Shown here piece after piece: positions 20,851 to 29,124 of a stretch of 64,000 nt of DNA (the first letter of the stretch is position 1; each line of letters begins with the position of its first letter). The notes below the pieces were generated by a model. The model worked only from the letters and a program-made list of their open reading frames with translations, did not search any database and was not told the DNA's origin. The position numbers were made by a program, and so were the translations under genes. Source of the stretch: Planctopirus ephydatiae (GTDB lineage: Bacteria; Planctomycetota; Planctomycetia; Planctomycetales; Planctomycetaceae); the NCBI RefSeq assembly GCF_007752345.1, contig NZ_CP036299.1:3063501-3127500 (forward strand). Direction: 5' to 3'.

Positions 20851-21576
20851 ATGAGCAATGTGCACGACGCACAGATCCTGATCTCCATCTGTACTTACAA
20901 CGAAAAGGAGAACATCCAAAGGCTGCTCCCCATGATCCGGGAGGCCTTGCCTGCCGCGCACATCATGGTTGTGGATGACAACTCACCCGATGGCACGGCC
21001 AATGTCGTGCGAGAACTGTCTCAATTCGATCAGCACATTGAGTTGTTTCTCAGGCTGAACAAGGAAGGCCTGGGTGCTGCACAACTGGCATCCTTTCGGA
21101 AAGCCTGTGAAAGCTCTTTCGACTTTCTCATCAACATGGATGCCGATTTCAGCCACCACCCGCGTTACCTGCCATCGTTGATTGCCGCGATGGAAACCGC
21201 CGATGTGGTCATCGGTTCCCGCTATGTGCCGGGGGGCGGAGTCCAGGGCTGGCCCTGGACTCGCCAGCTGATGAGCTTTCTGGTGAATCTTTATTCGCGG
21301 ACACTGCTGGGTATTCAGGCTCGAGACACCAGTGGTGCCTACCGCTGCTACCGGTTGGAGACATTGCGGCAAGTGCCCCTCGATCAAGTCCGTTCCAGAG
21401 GCTACGCCTTCCAAGAGGAGATCCTCTTCCGTCTGGTTCGCGCAGGTGCCCGTGTGGTCGAAGTCCCCATTCTCTTTGAAGACCGTCAGCACGGGCAGTC
21501 AAAGATCAACTGGAAAGTCGCCCTGGTGGCACTTTGGGATATGTTCTGTGTCGCTACTGAGCGACTTCGCCGCTAA
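20851..21576 (+). CDS. Polyprenol-phosphate mannosyltransferase-type GT2
   Basis: Probably makes a polyprenyl-phosphate sugar (mannose in most studied relatives) that donates sugar on the outer side of the membrane. The 241-residue protein is a soluble DPM1-type GT-A enzyme: ISICTYNEKENIQRLL, MVVDDNSPDGTANVV, LNKEGLGAAQLASFR, the metal-binding NMDADFSHHP, VIGSRYVPGGGVQGWPWTR, DTSGAYRCYR and GYAFQEEILFRLV, ending with DRQHGQSKIN, all standard for the family. GGAAG precedes the ATG. It lacks a C-terminal membrane domain, as in short bacterial DPM synthases. Convergent with panB, 36 bp apart. A second, more distant GT2 enzyme lies at 10318. Confidence 0.94.
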   Translation: MSNVHDAQILISICTYNEKENIQRLLPMIREALPAAHIMVVDDNSPDGTANVVRELSQFDQHIELFLRLNKEGLGAAQLASFRKACESSFDFLINMDADFSHHPRYLPSLIAAMETADVVIGSRYVPGGGVQGWPWTRQLMSFLVNLYSRTLLGIQARDTSGAYRCYRLETLRQVPLDQVRSRGYAFQEEILFRLVRAGARVVEVPILFEDRQHGQSKINWKVALVALWDMFCVATERLRR

Positions 21577-21612
21577 CCCATCAAGCAGGAAATTTCGACT
21601 CAGGCAAAATAG

Positions 21613-22458
21613 TTACGAATGCGTATGCTCCGGCCCGGGAAACTGGCCGGCATGGACTTCCTGCACATAGGCGCGAGCAGCACTGCGAATCTGCGAATCG
21701 ATTTCTGCAAACCGCTTTAGAAACCTGGGGGAGAAACCTGGCGTGATACCCAGTAAATCGGGCCCCACGAGAACCTGTCCATCACAGTGTGGGCCAGCAC
21801 CAATGCCGATGGTTGTAATTCGCAAAGATTTGGTCACGAGTTCGGCAATTTCCGAAGGAATCAGTTCGAGGACAATCCCGAAAGCTCCCGCCTCTTCGGC
21901 CGCTTTCGCATCAGCCAGAATCACGTCGGCATTGCGTTGAATCCGCCCTAATCCGCCCAATTTGTGCATTGCCTGCGGTCTCAACCCCACATGGGCCATC
22001 ACGGGGATATCGGCATCAGCAATCCGGCGAATTGTCTCGGCCTGCAAGGCACCACCTTCCAGTTTGACTGCTGCCGCTCCGGTTTCTTTAAGGATGCGAC
22101 CGGCATTCGCCACTGCCTGATCGCCATTCACCTGATAACTCATGAATGGCAAATCGACGATCACCAACGCCCGCTGACAGGCCCGAGCCACGATTTCACC
22201 GTGATAGATCATCTGGTCGATCGTGACAGGCAATGTCGAACTACGACCTTGCACAACCATTCCTAAAGAATCACCAACCAGCACGCAGTCGACACCAGAC
22301 TCATCAAAAGCCTTTGCCATCAGGAAGTCGTAGGCTGTCGCCATGGCCAGTTTTTCGCCGCGAACTTTGGCTCCCTGAAAACGGGGAACTGTCATCCTGG
22401 GGCCAGTGAATGATCCTTCAGACTGACTGGGAGAAGGGAGCGGTGGATGGTGCGACAT
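21613..22458 (-). CDS. panB: 3-methyl-2-oxobutanoate hydroxymethyltransferase
   Basis: First committed step of pantothenate (coenzyme A) synthesis: transfers a hydroxymethyl group from 5,10-methylene-tetrahydrofolate to 2-oxoisovalerate to give ketopantoate. The 281 residues match PanB throughout: MATAYDFLMAKAFDESG, VGDSLGMVVQG with metal ligand Asp63, TIDQMIYHGEIVARA, VDLPFMSY with the second metal Asp102, VKLEGG, IPVMAHVGLRPQ, GIGAGPHCDGQVLV, and DLLGITPGFSPRFLKRF. The start adds about 20 residues before the conserved MTVPRFQGAKV; that internal ATG is a possible alternative. Other pan genes are not in the window. It reads away from the hairpin-rich spacer at 22.5-23.4 kb. Confidence 0.96.
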   Translation of the reverse strand: MSHHPPLPSPSQSEGSFTGPRMTVPRFQGAKVRGEKLAMATAYDFLMAKAFDESGVDCVLVGDSLGMVVQGRSSTLPVTIDQMIYHGEIVARACQRALVIVDLPFMSYQVNGDQAVANAGRILKETGAAAVKLEGGALQAETIRRIADADIPVMAHVGLRPQAMHKLGGLGRIQRNADVILADAKAAEEAGAFGIVLELIPSEIAELVTKSLRITTIGIGAGPHCDGQVLVGPDLLGITPGFSPRFLKRFAEIDSQIRSAARAYVQEVHAGQFPGPEHTHS

Positions 22459-22918
22459 GATAAAAATCTGAATCTCATGGGTGAACAGAGCATGGAGAGC
22501 TACTGTCGATGATGGCCAACCAGTCCCAGCGAGACAACTTCGACAGGTGGAAGTTCACCCTGAAATACTGAAAATGTGGCCAGACACTCAGCATTCAGCG
22601 GCTCTACACCCCCCAAAAATGTGGTGCCTCACCTCAAGTGGTTGGATGAACGACAATGTGCCCTACATGAAAAGGTGACGAAAGCCACCCATGCACAGAT
22701 GATCAAAATGTGTAACAACCCGAATAGAAAGTGTTTTCATGAACACTACTCATGTGATTTTCTACCACAAGGGTGAATGCAGAGTGTTTGTTTTCGCTGC
22801 ATCATTTTGCAACAACCACCTGTGCGATATTCGATCACAGGCTGATTAATTGAGGGGTGATCTCACTATTTGTGCATTCCAAAGTGCTATAACTCGGTCC
22901 AACCCGAGAAACTCAGGA

Positions 22919-22935
22919 TTGGCATAGAATGTGCC
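22919..22935 (+). promoter_or_regulatory. Sigma-54 (-24/-12)-like promoter motif
   Basis: TTGGCA then GTGC, with GG (22921-22922) and GC (22933-22934) separated by exactly 10 bp, as sigma-54 promoters require. Predicted transcription would start near 22946 and run into the hairpin at 22991-23029, giving an RNA of about 85-90 nt. The same bases form hairpin 2 of the candidate RNA, so the two readings compete. An NtrC-type activator is encoded at 29125. Confidence 0.35.
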
Positions 22936-22990
22936 ACTCATGCTGTTCATGAGTTGCGACAGGCGTTGGCCCGCACTTGTCGTTACTTAC

Positions 22991-23029
22991 GAAAGGGTGA
23001 CCTGCACTCTCAGTGTGGGTCACCCTTTC
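22991..23029 (+). terminator. Orphan terminator-like hairpin
   Basis: A perfect 12-bp stem (22991-23002 with 23018-23029) with a further CACT/AGTG inner stem, followed by TCTCC. It is not downstream of any protein gene on the plus strand, and on the minus strand panB starts 530 bp further on. Confidence 0.6.
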
Positions 23030-23398
23030 TCCATTCCATCACGCCCGATATCTCACTTATCTTCTCAAGCCTGCTCAAAATTCGCTTTCCTTGATTCCAC
23101 TGGTCAAGCATAAAGTGCGCCTCCACTAAGTTCAATTGGCTGGATTTTCAAGTTTCGGAACCAGGAAGCCTCGGAGCGGCATGTTTTCGGGATGCCCTTC
23201 TCAATTGGGGCCAACAGTGCTGGACCCGCTGAGATTCCCGCCACTTCGACAAAAGTTCGCCAGCGAACTCAGCTCCGAGATCACTACGGGGCATTTCACT
23301 CCCGTGGATTGATGGAACAGTCAGCCACCTGTATTGTTCCCTTATTAGAGATGGTCTTTTGGCACGAAGTTCGACGAAGAGATCTGTGGAGTAGCGTT

Positions 23399-24448
23399 GT
23401 GACAGAACGAGTTGTCATTATCGGTTCCGGCCCGGCAGGATGGTCAGCAGCAATTTATGCAGCACGAGCCAGTCTCGAACCCCTGGTATTCGAAGGTGCT
23501 ATCTCCGAAGAAAATCGTATTCGTGGTACTCTGCCACTGGGTCAACTCGCTCTCACAACCGAAGTTGAAAATTATGCCGGCTTTCCTGCAGCCAATCTCA
23601 CACAATTTCTGGAGACGGCACTTCCCAAAGAGCGTCGGCAGTACATGGCACCCCACTCAGGCCATGGAGTGACCGGGCCCGAACTGATGGAACTGATGCG
23701 TGCCCAGTCAGTGAACTTTGGAACGAGGATTATCACGGCAGATATCGTTTCCGCTGATCTTTCAAAGCGACCATTTGTTCTGAAAACTTCTGACGATACG
23801 GTTGTTGAAGCCCATTCGCTGATCATTGCGACTGGTGCCCGCGCCAACTATCTGGGCCTGCCCAGCGAAGATCGCTTTAAAAATCATGGGGTCTCGGCCT
23901 GCGCCGTTTGCGATGGAGCTCTACCGCGCTTCCGCAACAAACCACTGGTGGTTGTTGGTGGTGGTGACAGTGCCATGGAAGAAGCGACTTACCTCTCCAA
24001 GTTTGCGTCGAAGGTTCATCTCGTTCATCGTCGCGATGAATTCCGTGCCAGCAAAATCATGGCGGCCCGTGTGCTGGACAATCCTAAAATTCAGGTCGAA
24101 TGGAGCTCTGCCGTCACTGAGGTTCTGGGGGATGACCAGCACGGTGTCACTGGTGTGCGGCTGAAGAGTCTCAAAGATGATTCTGAGCGAACACTTGAGG
24201 CAGCCGGTATGTTCTGCGCCATCGGCCATACGCCCAATACAGATTTTCTTGCCGGGCAGATTGAAACGGACGACAAAGGTTACGTTGTCTACAAGACGCC
24301 GTTCCGCACAGAAACCTCCGTCGAAGGTGTGTTTGCCGCTGGTGATGTCGCCGACAGCTACTATCGCCAGGCGATCACCTCAGCCGGCACGGGTTGCATG
24401 TCGGCACTCGATGCCGAACGCTGGCTGGCCAGTCGGGGAATCCACTAG
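23399..24448 (+). CDS. trxB: Thioredoxin reductase
   Basis: FAD enzyme passing electrons from NADPH to thioredoxin. I use the GTG at 23399 ([15 protein letters not shown]) because the FAD-binding GxGxxG motif normally begins within a few residues of the start; the open frame runs 69 codons further upstream, with an ATG at 23351 as an alternative. Seen: FAD motif GSGPAG, the redox-active CAVC (Cys168/Cys171 in this numbering), the NADPH-binding [31 protein letters not shown] and the C-terminal [10 protein letters not shown]. About 20 residues ([21 protein letters not shown]) are inserted after [10 protein letters not shown] relative to E. coli TrxB. The M24 peptidase and OleD-like genes follow at short spacing on the same strand, so the three may share a transcript. 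Confidence 0.93.
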   Translation: MTERVVIIGSGPAGWSAAIYAARASLEPLVFEGAISEENRIRGTLPLGQLALTTEVENYAGFPAANLTQFLETALPKERRQYMAPHSGHGVTGPELMELMRAQSVNFGTRIITADIVSADLSKRPFVLKTSDDTVVEAHSLIIATGARANYLGLPSEDRFKNHGVSACAVCDGALPRFRNKPLVVVGGGDSAMEEATYLSKFASKVHLVHRRDEFRASKIMAARVLDNPKIQVEWSSAVTEVLGDDQHGVTGVRLKSLKDDSERTLEAAGMFCAIGHTPNTDFLAGQIETDDKGYVVYKTPFRTETSVEGVFAAGDVADSYYRQAITSAGTGCMSALDAERWLASRGIH

Positions 24449-24535
24449 TACTTTCCCAGCAATGTATGAAGATGCCTTTCAAAGTATCAGAGAAAAGCCC
24501 CGGTCGATTTTTGGCTGGGATGTCACCTGCAGGAA

Positions 24536-25723
24536 ATGAATATGCTGACCAAAGATGGTGTTCTCGGGCGAAGACAGCGGCTTTGGAATACAATCCCTTC
24601 ACGGTTTGAATGGCTTCTGATTGCCGACCCGAGGCATGTTCAATACCTCTCTAACTTTCTAGTGAACCCATTGAGTTTTTCAGCGGGTGAACGTGCCTGG
24701 CTCCTGCTGGAACGATCGGGCAAGGCCACTCTTCTGGGCGACAACTTTACCCTTCGTTCGAGAGCTATGGAGCCGGTGGTCGATGATGAAGTGATGATCA
24801 AGTGGTATGACCACCAGCATTCCGTCATCAACCGCGATCATGCACTTCTGGAAGCGGCCAAGCAGGTTGCAGATCGTTTGTATGGCCGCGTAGGTGCTGT
24901 CGAAGCCGAATGGCTGCCGCTGGGTGCCTTCGAGGTCCTGGGGTTAGATCACGAATCTCACTCGATTAAACGAGAAGCAGGGGATGGTCTTCCCGATAAG
25001 TTCCCTGTCGATCTGGGAACGACGATCCGTTCGCTGCGTCGTCAAAAGGATGCGGACGAAATCGCCTTGCTGAAGCAATGTATGGCGGCGGGTGATGCTG
25101 GCCATGCCTTTGCCCGAGAATTTGTGGCGACAGGTCGAACTGAACTCGAGATCTACCTGGGAGTACAGCAGGCAGCACTTTCGGCTGTTGGCCGCACAGG
25201 GCTCGTCTATGGCGACTTCCGAGCAGCCACCAAAGAAACGCCCAAGTCGGGGGGCTTACCTACAAATTATGCTCTCCAATCGGGAGATATGTACATTCTC
25301 GATTATTCAGTTTGTCTGGATGGTTATCGATCCGATTTTACCAATACGATCTGCGTGACCGATCCCACACCAGAACAGCAGAAGCTCTATGATGTCGTGA
25401 TGGCCGCACAGCAGGCGGGCGAAAAAACACTCAGAGCGGGTCGACCTGCCAAGGATGTATTCGCTGCCGTTGAAGCTCCGATCATTGAAGCTGGCATGAA
25501 GGATCGTTTCGGACATCATGCAGGCCATGGAATTGGTCTGGCACACCCCGAACCACCGGTTCTGGTTCGCGACAGCACGGATACTCTGCTGGCTGGTGAT
25601 GTGGTCACTCTCGAACCCGGACTCTATGTTCCCGGAGTGGGCGGGATTCGCATTGAGCACAACTACCTCATCACCGAGACAGGTTACGAGCGGCTCAGCC
25701 AGCATGTGATTGCACTGAGATAA
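24536..25723 (+). CDS. M24 family metallopeptidase (Xaa-Pro aminopeptidase-like)
   Basis: Cytoplasmic dinuclear-metal peptidase likely to cleave Xaa-Pro dipeptides or the N-terminal residue before proline. The 395 residues give a creatinase-type N-terminal domain (about 1-160) and a pita-bread catalytic domain. The five metal ligands are in place: Asp256 (ILDYSV), Asp267 (SDFTNTICV), His331 ([10 protein letters not shown]), Glu360 ([10 protein letters not shown]) and Glu374 ([10 protein letters not shown]). [20 protein letters not shown] is the usual linker into the catalytic part. Two ATGs two codons apart (MNM) leave the start ambiguous; CAGGAA precedes them. It lies 87 bp after trxB and 47 bp before the OleD-like gene. 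Confidence 0.93.
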   Translation: MNMLTKDGVLGRRQRLWNTIPSRFEWLLIADPRHVQYLSNFLVNPLSFSAGERAWLLLERSGKATLLGDNFTLRSRAMEPVVDDEVMIKWYDHQHSVINRDHALLEAAKQVADRLYGRVGAVEAEWLPLGAFEVLGLDHESHSIKREAGDGLPDKFPVDLGTTIRSLRRQKDADEIALLKQCMAAGDAGHAFAREFVATGRTELEIYLGVQQAALSAVGRTGLVYGDFRAATKETPKSGGLPTNYALQSGDMYILDYSVCLDGYRSDFTNTICVTDPTPEQQKLYDVVMAAQQAGEKTLRAGRPAKDVFAAVEAPIIEAGMKDRFGHHAGHGIGLAHPEPPVLVRDSTDTLLAGDVVTLEPGLYVPGVGGIRIEHNYLITETGYERLSQHVIALR

Positions 25724-25770
25724 TCTTCCTCATCCCTGTTCGACTCTCTTTTGTGGCCGATTGAAAATAC

Positions 25771-26790
25771 ATGACAGATGCGATTGGTTCGGTTCGTCCT
25801 CGCCGGGTTCTTGTAACGGGTGCCGGTGGATTTCTGGGGGGCGTGCTGGCCCGTCGTTTGCAAGCTGAGGGACATCAGGTCGTCACGATTCAACGTGGCG
25901 ATTACCCTGAGCTTGCAAATGCAGGAATCGAGTGCCATCGCGGCTCGATTACCGACCTTTCTGTTCTTGCCCGAGCCATGGAAGGATGTGAAACCGTCTT
26001 TCATGTGGCAGCCAAAGCCGGTGTGTGGGGATCGTGGCTCGATTACTTTCGCACGAATGTGCAGGGGACTCAGGCTGTCATCGATACCTGCAAGCAGGCA
26101 AATGTCAGACAACTTGTATTCACCAGTTCTCCCAGTGTGATCTTTGATGGAAAAGATCATGCAGGAGTGGATGAGTCCTATCCCTACCCCGCTTCTTATC
26201 TGGCTCATTACCCAGCCACTAAGGCCGATGCTGAACGACGGGTCTTGAGTGCCAATCATGAGAGTTTGCAGACGATTGCGCTCAGGCCACATCTGATCTG
26301 GGGGCCGGGAGATCCCCATTTGATTCCACGAGTACTGGATCGAGGCCAGAAGGGAAAGCTGCGCCGAATTGGAAATCGTGAATGCCTGGTCGATGCCGTC
26401 TACGTTGATAACGCCGCCGATGCTCACCTGCTGGCGATGAATGCATTGGATCGGGGCATCGGCGGAGGGCAAGCCTACTTTGTGACCAATCAGGAACCGT
26501 GGGAGCTATGGAAGTTGCTCAACGCCATCCTCGCTTGCCGTGGGATCGCTCCCGTCACAAAAACAATCCCGGCAGTTCTGGCGAAATCGATGGGTGCACT
26601 GTTTGAGACCTCCTACCGCCTCCTCGGGAAAACTTCAGAACCACCCACGACCCGTTTTGTCGCCAGCCAGCTTTCAACCAGCCATTGGTATTCACCAGTG
26701 AAAATTCAGCGAGACCTGGGGTATTTCCCCAGGATTTCGATGGACGAGGGGTTGCAGATGCTGGCCAAGTCACTGACATCCCCATCCTGA
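25771..26790 (+). CDS. NAD(P)-dependent 3-beta-HSD/SDR-family reductase, OleD-like
   Basis: Extended short-chain dehydrogenase. N-terminal Rossmann motif TGAGGFLG (16-23), catalytic Tyr147 and Lys151 (YPATK) and the SSPSV motif (119-123). The long match to OleD, the 2-alkyl-3-oxoalkanoate reductase of bacterial olefin synthesis, is convincing: FDGKDHAGVDESYPYP, LRPHLIWGPGDPHLIPR, VDAVYVDNAADAHLL, EPPTTRFVASQLSTSHWY and RDLGYFPR. OleD reduces the beta-keto acid made by OleA before OleC/OleB form the long-chain alkene. No oleA, oleB or oleC is in the window, so either they lie elsewhere or the enzyme acts on another 3-oxo substrate. Likely co-transcribed with trxB and the M24 peptidase. Confidence 0.87.
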   Translation: MTDAIGSVRPRRVLVTGAGGFLGGVLARRLQAEGHQVVTIQRGDYPELANAGIECHRGSITDLSVLARAMEGCETVFHVAAKAGVWGSWLDYFRTNVQGTQAVIDTCKQANVRQLVFTSSPSVIFDGKDHAGVDESYPYPASYLAHYPATKADAERRVLSANHESLQTIALRPHLIWGPGDPHLIPRVLDRGQKGKLRRIGNRECLVDAVYVDNAADAHLLAMNALDRGIGGGQAYFVTNQEPWELWKLLNAILACRGIAPVTKTIPAVLAKSMGALFETSYRLLGKTSEPPTTRFVASQLSTSHWYSPVKIQRDLGYFPRISMDEGLQMLAKSLTSPS

Positions 26791-27048
26791 TCAAAGCCTC
26801 AATTTCGCCAGCCTCTCCTAATCTTCATCCCTCCTAATTTGATACAAGCCATTCCCCAACTGCCTAGCTAGCCTGAATTCATGTAATCTCCGGCAATTTC
26901 CGCCATTTCGTTGGCATCACTGAGTCATTTCACTTACCCTTTCCCGGTGGTTTAGGAAGCTTTTGCCGATTCCGCTGACTTTTCCGACAAGGACTACGGC
27001 GGCGGTTTTCGGGCAATTGGTACGGATGCCCTTAGGGAGTGAATCTGA

Positions 27049-27579
27049 ATGGTTTTTGCAGAGCGCAGGATGTGCGTGGTATTCGCAGTTTTCAGTGCAA
27101 TTGTCTGTCAGACATGGCTATTAGTTGCCGCCGAACAAGACAGCCCTCCCATGAGTCCTCAGGTGCCGGCAGCACCTCAGAGCATTTCATGGAGAGCCAG
27201 CTATCGAAAAGCCTGGGATGAATCCAAAGCCACTGGCAAGCCTATGCTCATCAACATCTCGGCCAAATGGTGCCTCGCCTGTCGTACACTCGAACAGCAG
27301 ACGCTTAACCAGCCACAGGTGCAGCAGATGGTGAATGAAAATTTCATCGCGGTGCAACTGGATGCGGATGCTCATCGCGATCTCGTCCAGTCTTTCCGTG
27401 TCACTGGATTGCCCACGTGCCTGGTGGTCGCCCCTGATCTGACAATCGAAGACCGCATCATCGGCATGCAGCCAGCCAACACATTCACTGGTCGCCTCTC
27501 CGAATCAGTCAGACCTGACATCGAGATGGCTAGTACGCCAGCACCGGCCTCCGCAACTCAACCAGCCAATGGCATTTAA
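27049..27579 (+). CDS. Secreted thioredoxin-fold protein with CLAC motif
   Basis: Periplasmic thiol-disulfide protein of the thioredoxin_7/DsbD-gamma type. AGGGAG lies just before the ATG. A signal peptide (about 1-28, ending LLVAAEQ) precedes a low-complexity Pro/Ser linker and a thioredoxin domain (about 48-150) with KPMLINISAKWCLACRTLE; Cys75 and Cys78 form the CLAC site. DADAHRDLVQSFRVTGLPT carries the cis-proline loop. The tail (about 155-176) is Ala/Pro/Thr-rich. CxxC variants of this kind usually reduce rather than oxidise substrates, but that is inference. It stands alone with a hairpin terminator directly after it. Confidence 0.88.
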   Translation: MVFAERRMCVVFAVFSAIVCQTWLLVAAEQDSPPMSPQVPAAPQSISWRASYRKAWDESKATGKPMLINISAKWCLACRTLEQQTLNQPQVQQMVNENFIAVQLDADAHRDLVQSFRVTGLPTCLVVAPDLTIEDRIIGMQPANTFTGRLSESVRPDIEMASTPAPASATQPANGI

Positions 27580-27616
27580 TTGCCGTTGCATCTCAAAGTG
27601 AGTCATTCAACCTGCA

Positions 27617-27647
27617 GAAAACACCAGCGGATCTCCCTGGTGTTTTC
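27617..27647 (+). terminator. Rho-independent terminator of the thioredoxin-fold gene
   Basis: GAAAACACCAG (27617-27627) pairs with CTGGTGTTTTC (27637-27647). The terminal TTTTC of the 3' arm acts as the T-run. It lies 38 bp past the stop. Confidence 0.8.
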
Positions 27648-27846
27648 ATGTACACGCAAGGGATTGCCGGTTTTCATCGGAGTGGCAATTGCATCGATTG
27701 CACTGTTCCGAGACTTCACCATATCGTTTTCGCGATGCCGATCCGATGACCAGTGACGTCACGGTGGGCGCAGGAAGTCATGGACAGGTAAACCAGAGCA
27801 GGGGTGCTCTCTTTTGCCTGAAGATGAAAGCAGCAACGTGCGTGAT

Positions 27847-28176
27847 ATGTCGTCTGTTCGATCACTCAACGATCTTCGAGACTTTGTGCATCAGGAGCTT
27901 TGCCGCTTTGAAAATTTGCTGGCAGAGCAGTTTCAACTGACGGAATCGCGTATTTTTCGCCACGGAGAATTATGCGGATTGCAGTTTATGCTTCAGGGCC
28001 CTCGGAGTGTTCGCCTCAACGCTGTTTGGGCGGCAGACAAAAACGATCTTTATCTTTACAACGCCCGTGGTGAGCGCTGCGCAAAACTCAAGGTCGCCAC
28101 TCAACTCTCGACTGAATTAAGCCAGACAGGGTTTAGCCAGACAAAGTTAAGCCAAACAGACTCATCGGCTGCTTAA
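27847..28176 (+). CDS. Small conserved planctomycete protein (109 aa)
   Basis: No known domain. I use the ATG at 27847 (MSSVRSLNDLRDFV); the frame also has an upstream TTG at 27814. The body alternates an N-terminal helix (LNDLRDFVHQELCRFENLLAEQFQL) with beta-strands (RHGELCGLQFMLQG, VRLNAVWAADKNDLYLYNARGERCAKLKV). From memory, proteins of this shape occur widely in Planctomycetes without assigned function. The tail repeats SQT three times (LSQTGFSQTKLSQT) and may be disordered. No signal or membrane segment, so cytoplasmic. Convergent with the PhyH gene, 21 bp apart. Confidence 0.75.
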   Translation: MSSVRSLNDLRDFVHQELCRFENLLAEQFQLTESRIFRHGELCGLQFMLQGPRSVRLNAVWAADKNDLYLYNARGERCAKLKVATQLSTELSQTGFSQTKLSQTDSSAA

Positions 28177-28197
28177 GTCGTTGTCTCTTCCCAGACG

Positions 28198-29019
28198 CTA
28201 ACTGGTGATCGAGGGGGTCAGCAGCAGTTCGGGCATGGAGGCCGACCGGCTTCCTGCAACCGGCAGATTGTCTCCGCCACGAAACGTGAACACGACCGAG
28301 TATTTCGTGTCGTTTGTGGTGTTTCGATCAGCCGCATGCAAAGCAAGGCAGTGGAAAAACAGTACATCGCCGGGTTCCAGCTCAACGAATTCCCGCCGGG
28401 CAATCCATTCTTGATTCTCCGGTAAATCGGTCCGGAAAAACAACGCATCATCCAGTCGTTCGCGGCTCAATTTCTCTCGATGGGAACCTGGAATCACCTG
28501 CAGGCAGCCATTCGCGCGCGTTTCGTTGCCCAGTGCCAGCCACACATTCACCAGATCGGGCTTGGTGTAGCTCCAGTAACGAATGTCCTGATGCCAACCT
28601 GTCTCGCTGCTGTAGGCAGGCTGCTTGGTCATAACGCAGTTGTGATGGGCCAATGGACAGATCACACGCGGCCCCAGAATCTGCTGCAATCGACGCACCA
28701 GTTTGGGCTGTCCCAGCCATTCACTAAAGACATAATCCCGCGTCAAGGCCTGCTTCAGCCGGCGAATTGTCCTTCCACCTTCTGCTTCAAACGATGCTGG
28801 TGACCCTGGGTATTGCAACTCAGCTTCGTATTCGACGGGAGCAATGTGTTCGTCCAGTCCCCGGCGAACGACTTCCATCATCCGCTGACGACTCTCTGAT
28901 GTCCCCAACCCCCGGACAACGACGTATCCTCGCTCACGGAACTGATGGATTTCATCGTCAGAAAAAAAATCGCCGGGTAACTGGCTGGCCGTCGAACTGG
29001 AATTCGGGATGTTGGTCAC
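28198..29019 (-). CDS. Phytanoyl-CoA dioxygenase (PhyH) family protein
   Basis: Non-heme Fe(II)/2-oxoglutarate dioxygenase fold; substrates in the family range from phytanoyl-CoA to ectoine and many small molecules. The iron triad is visible as WHQD (His143, Asp145 with this start) and the distal His228 in LALHAADRN. FTFRG near the end supplies the probable 2-oxoglutarate Arg. GCLQVIPGSHR and LEPGDVLFFHCLALHA are standard PhyH motifs. The start is uncertain: the GTG at 29019 gives VTNIPNSSS, while an upstream GTG and a TTG at 29058 would add up to 13 residues. It lies just downstream of the NtrC-type regulator on the same strand, but nothing in the sequence links their functions. Confidence 0.88.
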   Translation of the reverse strand: MTNIPNSSSTASQLPGDFFSDDEIHQFRERGYVVVRGLGTSESRQRMMEVVRRGLDEHIAPVEYEAELQYPGSPASFEAEGGRTIRRLKQALTRDYVFSEWLGQPKLVRRLQQILGPRVICPLAHHNCVMTKQPAYSSETGWHQDIRYWSYTKPDLVNVWLALGNETRANGCLQVIPGSHREKLSRERLDDALFFRTDLPENQEWIARREFVELEPGDVLFFHCLALHAADRNTTNDTKYSVVFTFRGGDNLPVAGSRSASMPELLLTPSITS

Positions 29020-29124
29020 TCTGGTCTCACAACTCACAAAATCGATCTCGATCAACAACTTTCAGAACAGACTCCCCAGGGCATCCGTTCTCAGGCCATA
29101 GGAATAATTCTGGCTCACAATGGA

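Larger units (their letters stand above)
22893..23029 (+). ncRNA. Candidate structured RNA with terminator-like 3' hairpin
   Basis: Five hairpins follow one another with little unpaired sequence: CTCGG/CCGAG (22893-22908), GGCA/TGCC (22921-22935), ACTCATG/CATGAGT (22936-22954), CGACA/TGTCG enclosing GCG/CGC (22957-22982), and the 12-bp GAAAGGGTGACC/GGTCACCCTTTC hairpin (22991-23029). The last looks like a terminator with only a short T-run, but no gene lies upstream on this strand and trxB begins 370 bp later. It matches no RNA I know: the RNase P, tmRNA, 6S and SRP signatures I looked for are absent. The strand is inferred from the TATAAC box at 22888-22893 and the downstream terminator. It is a candidate only. 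Confidence 0.4.
22459..23398. other. Gene-free divergent spacer rich in hairpins
   Basis: About 0.9 kb between divergent panB and trxB without a convincing protein gene. The stretch 22731-23029 holds a series of inverted repeats: GTGTT/AACAC at 22731-22746, CCTGTG/CACAGG at 22819-22841, then the five listed under the candidate RNA. One ends in a terminator-like hairpin pointing at no known gene. Confidence 0.55.

Noticed and set aside
22893-23029. RNase P RNA, tmRNA or 6S RNA
   Set aside because: Their conserved core sequences are not found, although size and structure made each worth considering.
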